DNA of 64,000 nt. It comes from Phoronis australis (Eukaryota > Phoronida > Phoronidae). The DNA lies in NCBI GenBank assembly GCA_002633005.1, contig NMRA01000002.1:196804-260803 (forward strand). Reading direction: 5' to 3'. Made by a program: the position numbers and the translations under genes. The notes under the pieces are model-generated. The model searched no databases, had not been told where the DNA came from, and saw only the letters and a program-made list of their open reading frames with translations. Of this stretch, positions 46,701 to 58,826 are shown piece by piece (the stretch's first letter is position 1; each line of letters starts with the position of its first letter).

Positions 46701-47269
46701 ATGAGCCATCCAATTCAAGGCACAGGTAATGTTTTCACTATGGCATTCGCGAAGTCTAATCGTTTTCTTGAGTAGCTGAAATATAATCATAACCTGTAAG
46801 GAATATTATGACCGACCGTGAGACTATTCATTTTTGCCAGTTACTATATGAAGACAAACTAAAACTTTAAACTTGGATGTTTATGTTAGGGGTGTTAGTC
46901 TTACAGCCGGCCATTGGGTAGGAGAGTCGATCGAACCGGTGTCACACTTGTAGTTATCGGTGAAAACTGACGTGAGTCCTGCTTGTGCAGATCCCAAACC
47001 AGTGAAATGAGAACTTTGCCAGCTTGGTAGTCAGCAAATCAGATGGAAGTCGTTATGATTACAGTTAAAATAGCTCACTGCATGGTACCTAGGTAACGTT
47101 TAATTATATAGTCTCGCTCAGTGTTGCCATGCAGTTTTGCTTTGACCTTTTTAATTTTACATTATCTTTTTTCTAATGCCATTTTTTTAGTCAGATTTTC
47201 AATACTTTCTGGCTTATCCGGCCGGGCTCTACTGGTATGCCATACCGGTGGGAGAGCGGTACCGTACGG
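46701..47269 (+). CDS. Candidate 5' exons of the glycosyltransferase transcript (speculative)
   Basis: Two possible exons. 46701-46725 starts ATG (MSHPIQGT) with donor CACAG/GTAATG. 47191-47269 has acceptor TTTTTTTAG and donor ACGG/GTAAGA, and is open in the joining frame. Phases link on to 53185-53244 and then to the main exon without a stop. A phase match across short exons can arise by chance, and the stretch crosses an assembly gap, so treat as a hypothesis. They could also be noncoding. Confidence 0.2.
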
Positions 47270-48194
47270 GTAAGAAAATTTATTATGAATGAATAATGTG
47301 TCTTAATTACTGCTTCATTGTCAAAACTTAATAGAAAACAAAATGGTTAAAACACGACAATCCCTCTAACTTTCGAGTCAGGTCACGTGAATCCGTTGTG
47401 TCGATCAAAATAGCACAACAACATTGTGGAGGTATTCAGTCAAGGTTAGTAGATCAGATTACTCGAGAAAAAAAGTGTCACGAGCCTGCATTACTTTACT
47501 GATTAAGTCATGTTTACATGCTCATAGTCCATTGGCTTAGTGATAACAGCAAGGTTTCGACTGGATGTCTTTCTTGAAGCAGTGATTATCTAATGACGAT
47601 ATAGGGCCTATTTAGTGGCAACCTTTTCCTGTTGTGATCTATCTGTAGTTTCGCACGCTTATTTGTAATTAAACGCGGGTACCGTACTCTCCTCGATGGC
47701 AAATAAAACACAAATCAAATGGAATCGATGGGTTTTTTATTCTCCTCGTACAACACTAAAAATGGACGCATCGGCACCCTCATTAAGTCAGTTTCATAAC
47801 ATTCTTTACCGTGATAGAATTCATTTCCGGGCCAACAAGAGCAACGAAACATAAATACGGAGACCACTTGCCAGTCTATCATGATGGTCGCTCGAGAAGT
47901 CACGGAGCGTTGACCGGGCTCGAGAAAATTCGGGGGTTGCCTCTGCGCCTGGCACAATCATGTACGCATTGCTTGTGTCTTCAGTTGCCGTGATCATGTT
48001 TTTAACCCTGAAAGCGCTTCAGTTAAGAATTAAACATTGACAACGAAACAAGCCTGAGGGGGACTGCAAGAATTGGACACCACCTAACGCGGATAAACCG
48101 GTGGTAGACTTGTCATTTTTCACTCCTTCATCCTTTCAAATTTCAACTACTGCCCCCTCTCGTGGCATTTTTGCTCGAAAGAAAATACACTCAA

Positions 48195-48620
48195 ACTGGA
48201 AAAACTTCAACTCAGAGCCCTGCGTTTTGTTTACAACGATCGACGACGTTAGCACACACGAACAAGTGCTCTCACAACAAACCACCCTTTCATCTACACA
48301 GACTTCGACTTATTGCAGTGGAAGTATTTAAAATCCTTTGGGGCGAGTCTCCCAAGACACTTCTTTCACTTTTAAAGAAGCAAGAAAACAATACTTTCGC
48401 TACAGCAACCTTCTCGTTATTCCTGAGTTAAATCTGTCAAATATGGTAAAAAATCTTTTCACTTCGAAGCTGATCGTGTCTGGAACAGTCTACCGAATAT
48501 GATGTTGCGCACAACAGATCCGAGCACTCATGATTTTCCCCGCCGGCGGAGTGGACTGATTTGGACCTGCCCGGCAGTGGACTGGCCCTGAATGCAACTG
48601 ACTGTTCTCTTTGCAAAAAC
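48195..48620 (+). pseudogene. Decayed LINE reverse-transcriptase C-terminus
   Basis: Pieces in three frames line up with the C-terminal domain of non-LTR reverse transcriptases: LEKLQLRALRFVYND, LHRLRLIAVEVFKILWGESP, then VKYGKKSFHFEADRVWNSLP. At least two frameshifts and one stop separate them. It belongs to a different LINE from the copy at 16.1 kb. Confidence 0.8.
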
Positions 48621-49139
48621 TCCAGGTTATGCTGTAATTAGTACATGCCATCGTTTCTTTTATGATTTATCTAGATTATAGCATTTACACGTGTACCTAT
48701 TATCGTTTATGCTCACCTCTCTTAAGCGAAAATAAATATCTCTGAGTTATTCTCCACCTTTAGCTTAAGTTACATTTTCTTCATGTTTCTGTTAAATTTA
48801 ATGTCGTAGAAATAGCCCAACTGGTTAATGTTAATCCGTTCTCCGAACGACGTTAATAAAGTGATTCTTGAGTCTTTGAAGACGATTTAAAGGCTAATGC
48901 CACCCGATTTAATAAGTCTTTTTTGACGTCTTAATCGGTCTATATCCACACCGCCTCGCATACGGTCGACCTTACCTTGCCAAGAGGTGTCGTGTTAACC
49001 TGTGAGGAAGGTGTGAAACGACGCTAGCGACGTCAGTGGTTCATATGCAGAGTGAATGCCGCTATGTTGCGGTGCATCGTTCCCCCGCTTGTGCGAACTA
49101 AGCAGCTGCGAGGAAAGCGGGTATATCAATTATTTTACT

Positions 49140-50099
49140 NNNNNNNNNNNNNNNNNNNNNNNNNNNNNNNNNNNNNNNNNNNNNNNNNNNNNNNNNNNNN
49201 NNNNNNNNNNNNNNNNNNNNNNNNNNNNNNNNNNNNNNNNNNNNNNNNNNNNNNNNNNNNNNNNNNNNNNNNNNNNNNNNNNNNNNNNNNNNNNNNNNNN
49301 NNNNNNNNNNNNNNNNNNNNNNNNNNNNNNNNNNNNNNNNNNNNNNNNNNNNNNNNNNNNNNNNNNNNNNNNNNNNNNNNNNNNNNNNNNNNNNNNNNNN
49401 NNNNNNNNNNNNNNNNNNNNNNNNNNNNNNNNNNNNNNNNNNNNNNNNNNNNNNNNNNNNNNNNNNNNNNNNNNNNNNNNNNNNNNNNNNNNNNNNNNNN
49501 NNNNNNNNNNNNNNNNNNNNNNNNNNNNNNNNNNNNNNNNNNNNNNNNNNNNNNNNNNNNNNNNNNNNNNNNNNNNNNNNNNNNNNNNNNNNNNNNNNNN
49601 NNNNNNNNNNNNNNNNNNNNNNNNNNNNNNNNNNNNNNNNNNNNNNNNNNNNNNNNNNNNNNNNNNNNNNNNNNNNNNNNNNNNNNNNNNNNNNNNNNNN
49701 NNNNNNNNNNNNNNNNNNNNNNNNNNNNNNNNNNNNNNNNNNNNNNNNNNNNNNNNNNNNNNNNNNNNNNNNNNNNNNNNNNNNNNNNNNNNNNNNNNNN
49801 NNNNNNNNNNNNNNNNNNNNNNNNNNNNNNNNNNNNNNNNNNNNNNNNNNNNNNNNNNNNNNNNNNNNNNNNNNNNNNNNNNNNNNNNNNNNNNNNNNNN
49901 NNNNNNNNNNNNNNNNNNNNNNNNNNNNNNNNNNNNNNNNNNNNNNNNNNNNNNNNNNNNNNNNNNNNNNNNNNNNNNNNNNNNNNNNNNNNNNNNNNNN
50001 NNNNNNNNNNNNNNNNNNNNNNNNNNNNNNNNNNNNNNNNNNNNNNNNNNNNNNNNNNNNNNNNNNNNNNNNNNNNNNNNNNNNNNNNNNNNNNNNNNN
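49140..50099. other. Assembly gap (960 N)
   Basis: A solid run of N. All open frames reported through it are meaningless. It may hide an exon or promoter of the downstream gene. Confidence 1.
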
Positions 50100-50496
50100 T
50101 GTTTTGATGATCTCTGTAGTAAACAAGATTGCGTAATGGTCATTCACAGAAACATTGCCTAAAGACAGCTGACCATTACCATATATGGCAAACACAACAG
50201 AGTAGTTCAGATGATTGTTGTGAAAGTTTTTAGAGTTGCTTCCTGTTATTTTCCTGTAGAATATTGAATCATAAAGTTTGGTGCATGCAACCCACATACT
50301 TGTGACTTGTATATAAATCCGTTCACTTGTCTAATAAAGACAGTCCTCATCTTGCTACTGCCAGTTGCTTTACTAGTTTAATTGAGTGCTTCACACTTAG
50401 TTACTGAATACAACCATCTCACTGACGGACCGAGGCTGTCCACACCACAACACAACGCTGCTACTAAGTCGAGTTATTCTCCACTATTCTACTACA

Positions 50497-51018
50497 ACTT
50501 AAGACGATTTCCAAAGCAATCGCGTCATTAATGCCAACACAAAAAAACGGATTTGGTCTTTTGGGCAATTGAGGACTATTTTAAATACAACAAATTTGTT
50601 ACGAACTGATTGCACATAATATAAAACATGTAATAAGCATTACAAAAAGAAGGTTTCGCGCGCAAACGCTGTGGACCATAAACAAGTAGGTCTCTTAGTA
50701 CGAAACTAGGAGTTAAATCGTGGTGGTGCAGTGGTAAAAAACGCGTGCTCTATCCGCCAAGTCGTGAGTTCGAGTCTGTGTCGCTTACAGTTTTTCCTGT
50801 TTGACACTTTCTCCGTTTTTTTTGCCTTTTTTTCTTTGGGAATCAAGGAAAATGCTTGATTTTTAGAGGAAAAAACAGAAAAATTTTCTGGGCGGGGGGT
50901 TTGCCCCCCTCCCAACCTCCCCCCAGTCGGTGCTATTCACATCTACAATTGGGCTTTGAGCAAATTTTTACTGACAAAATGTTGGCCCCCCCTGTGATAT
51001 CCTAGATCCGCCACTGTG
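50497..51018 (-). repeat. Reverse-orientation copy of the repeat within the 9.7-12.1 kb blocks
   Basis: The reverse complement matches about 9720-10220 and 11640-12110: the GATATCC.AGATC / GGCCCACC end, the G-rich stretch, the tRNA-like module and the AAGACGATTTCCAAAG end. So the blocks contain a dispersed mobile element about 520 bp long. This copy has both optional modules. Confidence 0.8.
50717..50790 (+). mobile_element. tRNA-related module inside the dispersed repeat
   Basis: TGGTGCAGTGGTAAAAAACG resembles a tRNA 5' half with an A box, and GAGTTCGAGTCT resembles a B box. The tRNA fold is not intact, so a SINE-type head is more likely than a working tRNA gene. Confidence 0.55.
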
Positions 51019-51027
51019 CGATCCAGT

Positions 51028-51285
51028 ATGGCGACTCTGAAGCAGATTGTGTTGAACGTCTTAGCCGATGAACTTAACACTGACCGTCCTTCCTATGGTT
51101 TACTGAGCGATAAATATTAATCTTTGCCACTCCAGGCAATATTAATATCGGCAGCCCAAGACAACAACCGTGAAGGCTTTGGAACGACAAGAATCGAAAA
51201 TTACGTCGAGGAAACTGTTCCTCGCTACAGCGACCCACAATTTAAGTCACACTTTCAGATGAGTCGGTCAACTTTTGAGGTTTAA
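51028..51285 (+). pseudogene. PIF/Harbinger-type transposase N-terminal fragment
   Basis: Starts ATG (MATLKQIVLNVLADEL), has one in-frame TAA near 51118, then continues ENYVEETVPRYSDPQFKSHF and QMSRSTFEV before a stop. The F-x-x-HF-x-MSR-x-TFE signature is typical of the N-terminal part of Harbinger transposases and HARBI1. The catalytic domain is absent. It sits directly against the dispersed repeat ending at 51018. Confidence 0.6.
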
Positions 51286-53184
51286 CTTAGTTTTCGTGTT
51301 GCAAAACCATAATGGGTTCATATGTTGCAGACGTGAAGCCTTCGCAGGACGCCATCTTGGAAATCTAAGCGAACATGCTCTCAAGGTTGTTTGCGAGCGC
51401 TAACGTAAACACAGTTGTTCAGGACGAGGGCACTCAAATTGCTCGCAGGCACTCACTCTATTGAACACGCTTCTGGTAGTTCTGCTCGTCACATAGACTG
51501 ACCATCACCTCTAGGCTCTAGGTGGCAGTAGAGACGGTGAAGCTCCTGTACCTATTGGCAGTTCATATGCTGGAAGCTTTTCATCGAATTATGGCATGCC
51601 TCACACTGATTCAAACATCAAAGTCACATTGCTGTAAGTACCTTATGCGCATAGAGGAACACCTTACTCTCGAGTTCCAAATAGTTGTAGAGACAGCAAT
51701 AATAGTATAGACCGGAAATTTTCAAGATTTCTAAAGATTTATAAACGTAAAAGACCCAAAGACCGCAAAAAGAGTCTGAAATAAATAATCGTATATTCGG
51801 AACTCAAGAGTAGCCCTATGAGGTCATCAATGTCTTTAATATCCTCCAATTCGAACAAATACTACCATAATCAAACTTTTTCTTTGAGCAGTCTTTTGTT
51901 TAGTTGCCCAAATTAGCAACTGGCCTTTCTTAACACTCGACTGCATACGCTCCTGGCAGGTGTGGTAAAAATAGGTGCGCGTGCAGTTTAAAAATAGTTA
52001 GTTACCAATTTGGCGGGTAACTGAACGAAGGACTGTGGGAGTATTTGTTTGAGTTGAGAGGAATTAAAGACACCAACAGCCTCCTAAGGTGTCTCTTTAT
52101 GTCTAAAATGTACTTGTAACAACGTGACTGATGTTTTAATCAGTGAGAGGCATAATTTTCCGAAAAGCTTCCGAAGTATGAAGCATTTATTGGAGCTTCA
52201 CCATCTTACGTGCCAGCTAGAGACGGTGGTCATTGTCTACTCGTCATCTCGGTATGAAACCTATATCAACATGTAGAGGTAACAACCAGTGGGGGTGCAT
52301 ACAAAATCTGGGAGTCAACTGACACTCACCTTGCCCATTGCATCCGTTTAAGTGGAAAACAATCTAATAAAGTCTTTTTCTTGCGTTATTCTCCACCTTT
52401 TAAATCAAAGAAAAGTCTATCATTCTGTGAAGACAGTACGCTCGTGTCATGCGCATGCGCTATTTTCCGAAAATTTTGATGATGACAGCTTTGCAGCAGC
52501 AAAATTTGTTCTGAAATTCGGTTTGTTGGTATTAAAATTCTAAAAACTTGCAAAGAAATGAAACCACTTCCGATAATTTGATGTGACATGTACGCAACCT
52601 TGTGGAGGAGAAAAACAGTTGATTGAAGAATCAGGGCCAATAGGTGATGCAATACTTCATGGCTCCGAAAGCCGACGCAAAATTTTGTACTACAATTATA
52701 GCTGCAGGATAACGATAGAATGCCAATTTCTCCAACACTAGTAAATAATTAAGTTTACTCATTATTAAGATTGTTGTTTTTAATGACACTGATTTTGAGT
52801 CAGATTTTATTTGGTCATTTTTTTACCCACATCGGTGCAGAGCTGTATAATGGTATTTAGTATACAGCTTTGCACCAAGGGTACCAACCCCATAGCCATA
52901 TCGGCGATAATCGTAAACTGGTCATATTTTTACATTGGTCACGTCAGAGGATATGATGGCAATTGTCTATTGACTGAATGGTTAGTGGGTATGATTATGG
53001 GGAGGTCACCGTCTGCGAGCCATGGCGAAGCAGCACAGAGGGGTACCTGTCTAAACACCTTTAAAATCTATCAAGCAAAAGCTTAGCTCAACCTAACCTC
53101 AACATTGCAGTGACTTTACTCTGGCCATGTTGAACGCTGAAAATTCTGTATTTGTTGACTTACTCTTCTTCTATTCCTTTTCAG

Positions 53185-53244
53185 TGGGTTAGAATGGTTC
53201 TTGTCAAGGTTTGCTCAAGTCAGTGCTATGAAGGCTAAAACTCG
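53185..53244 (+). CDS. Candidate upstream exon of the glycosyltransferase
   Basis: Strong acceptor CCTTTTCAG and donor CTCG/GTAAGC. Open in the frame that joins the main exon: GLEWFLSRFAQVSAMKAKTR, then CG+A completes an Arg and continues FLIASLYSTAQRYVP to the Met at 56547. If real, it gives a longer cytosolic tail before the membrane anchor. Confidence 0.4.
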
Positions 53245-53264
53245 GTAAGCATCCATGAGGTTTA

Positions 53265-53580
53265 TTGCGTTTTTGAGATTTTGCCTTGAAATATTTATAT
53301 CATATTAAATTTGGAAATGTTATTGATCCTTTTGTTTTATTATAATTGCACCTTTCTTTTTTGCCGAATTTTCATGAAAAAGCATGACCTAATTAGTGCC
53401 AGATTGTTATAAAGTTATAAATTCATTGCTGCGGAATTTCTTCTTTCATAAAATACACACTTTTGCTGAGTTCTAATAGGTTTATAGATATTTGGCTAAA
53501 TATGCTGCCTTGTTGATAAAGTCCTACATGTGTAACCTTTATGTGTTCAGTGCGCAAATTCTTTCCATGTAATAATCTCC
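53265..53580 (+). repeat. Family R1 copy in the putative 5' intron of the glycosyltransferase gene
   Basis: GCATGACCTAATTAGTGCCA, TTTTGCTGAGTTCTAATAGG, GATATTTGGCTAAATATGCT parallel 3095-3300. Confidence 0.6.
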
Positions 53581-53711
53581 AGTTCAATATGGCTCCTGAA
53601 ATGAATGTCTTTCATTTGTTACTCATTACTGAAGCGTGATTATTAAATGAGCACTTTGTGATCGAGCAGGTGTTATTGCTGTTGTCTTACGTTTTAAATT
53701 TGTCTCATCAG

Positions 53712-53738
53712 AAGCTCTGCGGATGACCATGAGTCGTT
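53712..53738 (+). CDS. Candidate 27-nt microexon
   Basis: AAGCTCTGCGGATGACCATG then AGTCGTT, with acceptor TCTCATCAG and strong donor GTAAGT. Its length is a multiple of three and its phase matches both neighbours, so it could be an optional cassette adding nine residues (SSADDHESL). Confidence 0.3.
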
Positions 53739-55377
53739 GTAAGTTGTGTTTGCAAGACTTTCCTGTGTTCTTTGTTGCTATTGAAGATCTAGATAATTGA
53801 TGTGTATTTCACTAATCTGGATTGCAGTGTGCAACAGTGTTGATATTTTTTGAGAGACATTGGGTGAGTGTATTTCATTTTCTTAATGACAATTCAGTTA
53901 AGTCGAATGCAACAGTAACACTACCAAACTGACTAACACAGGTCAGTAACACAACGACCAGTCACTCGGTAAATATACAGGACTCCTATGTAACAATACC
54001 ATGACGTGATTACCATTTTCCAAATGGTGTTGTTATTTGGTCGTTGAAGCTCTGTCCACTCACTCCGATTCAAAATCTTTGAATACCATATAACCCTGCA
54101 AATAAGCATATGTGCACCAAAATGCAGAACAATGTGTATTCTTGCATGATTTTCCTTTCGAATGCCTCGCATATAGGTTCCATTAGGCACACACTTAATT
54201 GTGGTCTATACAATAGAACTTTTTCATAAACAACTTCTTGGAGTGTGTAGGTAGGTGTTACAATTCTACGTTTTGAGCTAAAAAGTCATGTACAACATAT
54301 CGACTTCAATACAACACAACCGATTTTAGTCCTACTTTAGTTCTACATAAAGTCCGTATTTGGAGATCACAGAACAAATGCTAACCATTATTTACTTGTT
54401 CCTCAAGATTTGGTGTGTATGGTGTTGATGGATTGTATGAAGCAACAGTACTACACACTGCGGTCATCTCTGAATGCCCCCATTCAGTAAAGCCACAACG
54501 CTACAAAAATAGCGTCAGTTGTAAATAAAGTTGTTTACAACTTGTCGAAGATTGTAGACAATGGTCCAAAGGTTGTATAGGAAGACATATTTGAAAAATT
54601 GGAGTCAAGGCGCTGTGCTCCTTATAGGCCAACCGCCATGCATTTTTACCTCGTTGATTAAAGATGTCAGTGTAAACATGGATGCTCTTGAGACCGAAAT
54701 CTGAAAAGTGTGGTTGATGTATCTCTTTGTCATGAGATCATGTGTAATCCATCGTGAACAAAATCACTCTTTGCTCCGACTGGTGGTTATTTGTGAAATA
54801 CATGAATATGACAATTAAAAAGGTTATCATTATGTTATTTTCTTATTTGTTTTGGTTAGATAAAAAACATATCATGCCTTGCCAACTGTGGAAGAATACC
54901 AAAACAAGATTGACCTGCGTACTTGATTAGTGAGGTCAGACTGAACTTGTTACTGTAAGAAAAATACTTACCATGGATGGATGAACTGTTTTAAGTACCA
55001 GTTTTGTTTAAATACCAGTTTTGTTTAAATACCATTCTTAACTGATTTTTAGGCTGGTAAAAAACCTGGCAATATCTTTCAACATTCCTGCATAGACCTT
55101 CCAACCATGTCACTATCGATACTAATTGTGTGGTAGGCCTCTAATTTGGTACATTGGCAACAAAAAACATGTCATCTACTGCTTTTTTGACTGAAAAGAG
55201 TTTTTTTATTTCTTGGTGTCAGTACTTACCCTTTGAGGTACTCATAAGTTGAAAATAATTTTGCCTTGCGGGCCCTGTATCTTTGTGGATTGTCATGACA
55301 TTACTAGTTTGAAGTGCTGTAACTTAGCTTTAGAATAACAGGTGTTTAGTTTTATTATATAGTTTGTTAAACTAATT

Positions 55378-55398
55378 AGTGTGTGTGTGTGTGTGTTT
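55378..55398. repeat. (TG)n microsatellite
   Basis: About nine TG/GT units. Confidence 0.9.
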
Positions 55399-55584
55399 GT
55401 ACACTTTAAGAACAGCTGCTGTTAAAATTGTCTTTTCGTGACGACCAAGTAAACTAGTGAGGTAATAGATTTCCTGAGGAAAGACTTGTGTAATGACCTG
55501 AATTTAGTAGTTTAGACCATGGTGTCAATTTTCGTAATGTTTGGTTTACTCAGACAAGTTTACTGTGTTAAAAATTACAATGAT

Positions 55585-55890
55585 CATGTGCTTATTTAGG
55601 CCCGTAAACATAGGTATGATCATGTGCTTATTTAGGCCCGTAAACATAGGTATTTATCTCTTGTATTTGTTCGTGTCTTAAACTGGTTGTTTTTAATGTT
55701 ACATTTTAGTAATGTTTGGTTTACTCAAGTTTACTATTACACTAATCATGTGCTTATTTAGGCCCATAAATGTAGGCATTTATCTCTTGTATTTGTGCTT
55801 GTCTTAAACCATAGGCAGCGCACTGAAGAAAGCCCCCCCCAGCCCCCTATAGTGTGCCGGCCATGTAAACTGGTTGTTTCTAATGTTGTT
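55585..55890 (+). repeat. Nested tandem duplications
   Basis: A 36-bp unit (TGATCATGTGCTTATTTAGG...CATAGGTA) is repeated twice head-to-tail at 55585-55655. A diverged third copy starts at 55743 with its flank (ATTTATCTCTTGTATTTG, CTGGTTGTTT), giving a larger ~140-bp duplication with a C-rich insert near 55815-55865. Confidence 0.85.
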
Positions 55891-56069
55891 CTGTCCTTTC
55901 AGAGTACTTTTTGTTGAATTTGTGACATTGTATTTACCATTTTATAATGGATAGGTCAAGTTTCATTGTATTGCAGTCTTAAAATTAAAATTTTGGTTTT
56001 ACTCAATTGTTATGTGTTCCTAATTCTGGATGTTGGGACAGCTTCACAAATGAGTGCCTTGGACAAAGG

Positions 56070-56182
56070 GGGGCAGTGCGGTCTAGTGGGATAAGTGTCC
56101 ACGTCCTTTCCTTAAGGTCCGAGGTTTGAGTCCCACTGGGGCATACTGCTGGACCCTTGGATCCTCAGCTCGGTTTTAACTA
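56070..56182 (+). mobile_element. tRNA-derived SINE, copy 2
   Basis: GGCAGTGCGGTCTAGTGGGA then GAGGTTTGAGTCCCACTGGG, with the same tail GGACCCTTGGATCCTCAGCT as copy 1. A and B boxes are recognisable. It lies just upstream of the glycosyltransferase exon. Confidence 0.8.
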
Positions 56183-56500
56183 TTGCCCCTTTTTTACCCA
56201 AAAAAATAATTGCCAAAATTTTTATTTTCTGTTTTTCAAAGGCCGGTTGCTTTTACCGCAAGCAATGGAAAATTTATGAAATGTTGTTTTACTGTATGAC
56301 ACCTACAGCCCATGCATGGGATACAGGTGTACCATATTTTATTAATTCATGTTGTTGAAAAATTTGGTAGAACAGAATTTCACATGTCGGCCATTTTGTA
56401 TGGTAAATACTTGAAGAATTAGCGAACCTATATAGACCTGTACCATGTGTTCTTGACATGCGCTATTCCTGTATGGATAACTTTGTTTCTTTCCTTTCAG

Positions 56501-57677
56501 ATTTCTAATTGCCAGCCTGTACAGCACTGCGCAAAGATATGTCCCAATGAAGAAGATTGCACATATGTCCAAGACTTTATTATTATTTTTACTCGTAGTC
56601 ATGTTGCTGACGGTGCTTTCCCGAGCAATGCAAAGCAAGTCTATCCCACAGTCTGAGAGCTGTCAAGACTGTTTCTCATTTTCTTACAAGTATCGTATCA
56701 ATGAGAAGCAATTGTGCTTTCAATACGGACCTTTCAGCCCGCAAGTTGTCATTCTAGTCAGTAGTCGCCCTTCGTCCTTTGATAGTCGCAAAGCAGTTCG
56801 TGAAACGTGGTCGAAATCGCTCAGTGCTTATCCAGGTCGTGTTGCTATGGCGTTTGTAATTGGAGAGGAGCCCAGGTGGAATACAGTAATCAAGAAGGAG
56901 TCCTCGAGACATCATGACATAATACAGGGGAATTTTAATTACCAGTCCCGGACGTTGGAAACGGTTTTCATGTTGAAGTGGATAGCCGAATTTTGCTCAA
57001 GTACACCAGTATTTCTGCTAACTGATGATTCAATTTACATCAATGTACCATTGTTTATGAAATATATTGTTTATCGACAGTCACATGGGTGGGAGCCCGG
57101 AAATGGCTTAGTGAGACAGTGTTTTGGCAGTGAAATAACTCGTTCGCAGAAATCTCTGCCTTCTAGCAAAGGCTCACAAAGTACATATTGTGATAATGGC
57201 ATTTACATGATGTCAGGTGAACTTGCCAAAGCAATGTATATTTCGTCATCGCAGGTCTCTTTCGATGATGACGAGGGTACATTCATTTCTGCTGTTATGC
57301 AATATCTAAGACTTCCAGTTGAGTCAGAGTCAACATTAGCCTCGTTTTCAGCAAGTTTTGACGATGATACCATCAAAGTTTTGCCACCTCATTTCTTCTG
57401 CCGTTGCTCAATGTTCGTGAAGAATCTCCCAACAAGACAGTTCAGAGAAGTGTACAGGACTCAGGTGGAGTTGGATTGCAGCACATTTAGTCCTACCTAC
57501 AGTAGCTATTATCCAGCTTGTTTCCCTTTGTATGTTTACAAACATTTTCTATTTTATACCGTTTTGTTAGTCATTATAACAGCAGTTTTAACAGTTTTTG
57601 TTAGACAATTTTTGTTCAAGCATCTTAGACAACTTAGGGTGTTAAGTCTAAGAAATGTACATTATCTTATTAAGTAA
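56501..57677 (+). CDS. Divergent GT31 (beta-1,3-galactosyl/GlcNAc-transferase-like) membrane protein
   Basis: Probable Golgi glycosyltransferase. The frame is open from an acceptor (TTCCTTTCAG) at 56500; the first internal Met is 56547 (376 residues from there). Residues 10-25 (TLLLFLLVVMLLTVLS) form a type II signal-anchor. VVILVSSRPSSFDSRKAVRETW (residues about 68-89) matches the GT31 block ending R-x-x-IRxTW. FLLTDDSIYINVPLF stands where GT31 enzymes have K-x-DDD-x-F-x-N, so the DxD metal site reads DDS. CDNGIYMMSGELAKAM fits the G-x-x-Y-x-x-S block, and FDDDEGTFISAVM replaces the EDV motif. A second hydrophobic segment near the C-terminus (YTVLLVIITAVLTVFV, about residues 338-353) followed by basic residues is unusual for the family. 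Catalytic activity is uncertain. No clear AATAAA within 150 bp of the stop. Confidence 0.75.
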
Positions 57678-57944
57678 GACGTCTTTCTAACAGGTTCACG
57701 GTAATGTAAAGTAATATTCTGTTAGATTATACAGTACTGGCCATTGAACTTGCGCTATTGTTAAACTTATTTTCCTTTCTTTTGGCAGTCCAAAACAACA
57801 AAATCAAAACTAACTGTATTAACAAGTCCAAAAAATGGTTTTCAAAAAATCCTTGAATCTCACTGATTTAGGACACAATGTGACGGGCTATTGAACTTAT
57901 TTCTCTTATTTTTCATAAAAAAACATGTGGCCTCAAAATAATTG

Positions 57945-58105
57945 TTTACCATGTTCAACTTCTGTACTATTTACTAACATGCTAGATGGCCTTGAAAAAT
58001 GAAAAAAGGTAATTTTGGCAATTATTTTCATCCTGAAATTGATGAGATTTTACCATACAAAACTTTATTCCGTTTGTGACGAGAATTCACAGAGTTTGCC
58101 TGTCA
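57945..58105 (+). repeat. Dispersed repeat family R5, copy 2
   Basis: GGTAATTTTGGCAATTATTT, GAAATTGATGAGATTTTACC, ATACAA match the order of copy 1. Confidence 0.5.
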
Positions 58106-58826
58106 AAAATACTTCAGACAATCATTGAGAAGGCCAGCTCTGTTATGGTGAGACTGTTGTCGTGGCAACAAATTGTCCTATTTGATAGATCTATTACTTA
58201 TCATATTTCTTGATTGGGAATTTGAAATGTAAGTTAAGAGGAAATTCTGGAACAATTTTGATGCAGCCTGGTGTGATAAATGCAACATCTTAGTCATTTG
58301 GAGTGGCACCAAAAAGCATAGATAGGCTTTTTTGTTGGCTCGGCAGTTTTATTAACTCTGCTTGATTGTGATAGGGTTGTTTTTTCCCGTTTGGTTACCA
58401 TGTTGATATCTGCGACACCATGGCTCAGCTTATCATAGCTCAGCATGTCACGATCCACGGTTTATTTAATTTCCCAAAACAATACATTATTAATTTTAGA
58501 AATGATCCTCACTACGATTTTATTTGAGTACTAAAGGTCTTACCTAAGCAATAATACATGAAGATTTCAGTGCCTTTTCCGATGTGGTACCAATTGTGGA
58601 CACGACCGTTTTCATTTTTCCAAGGCTTCTCATATTGTTGGGAATGCCCAAAATTTCTCAAATCATTGTCTGATATAGTAGCTATGATTTAGATCTTAAA
58701 AATGATCAAGGTTCTATTTGGTGCTACCAAAGGCGCTCATGAACTATTTTTTTGTTATATTAGCATTATCCCTTCAAGATGAGAAGGTAGATAGGTAAAA
58801 TACTTCAAAATGAAGAACCAGTGGCA

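Noticed and set aside
49052-50297. Four long open frames across the N run
   Set aside because: Made almost entirely of unknown bases.
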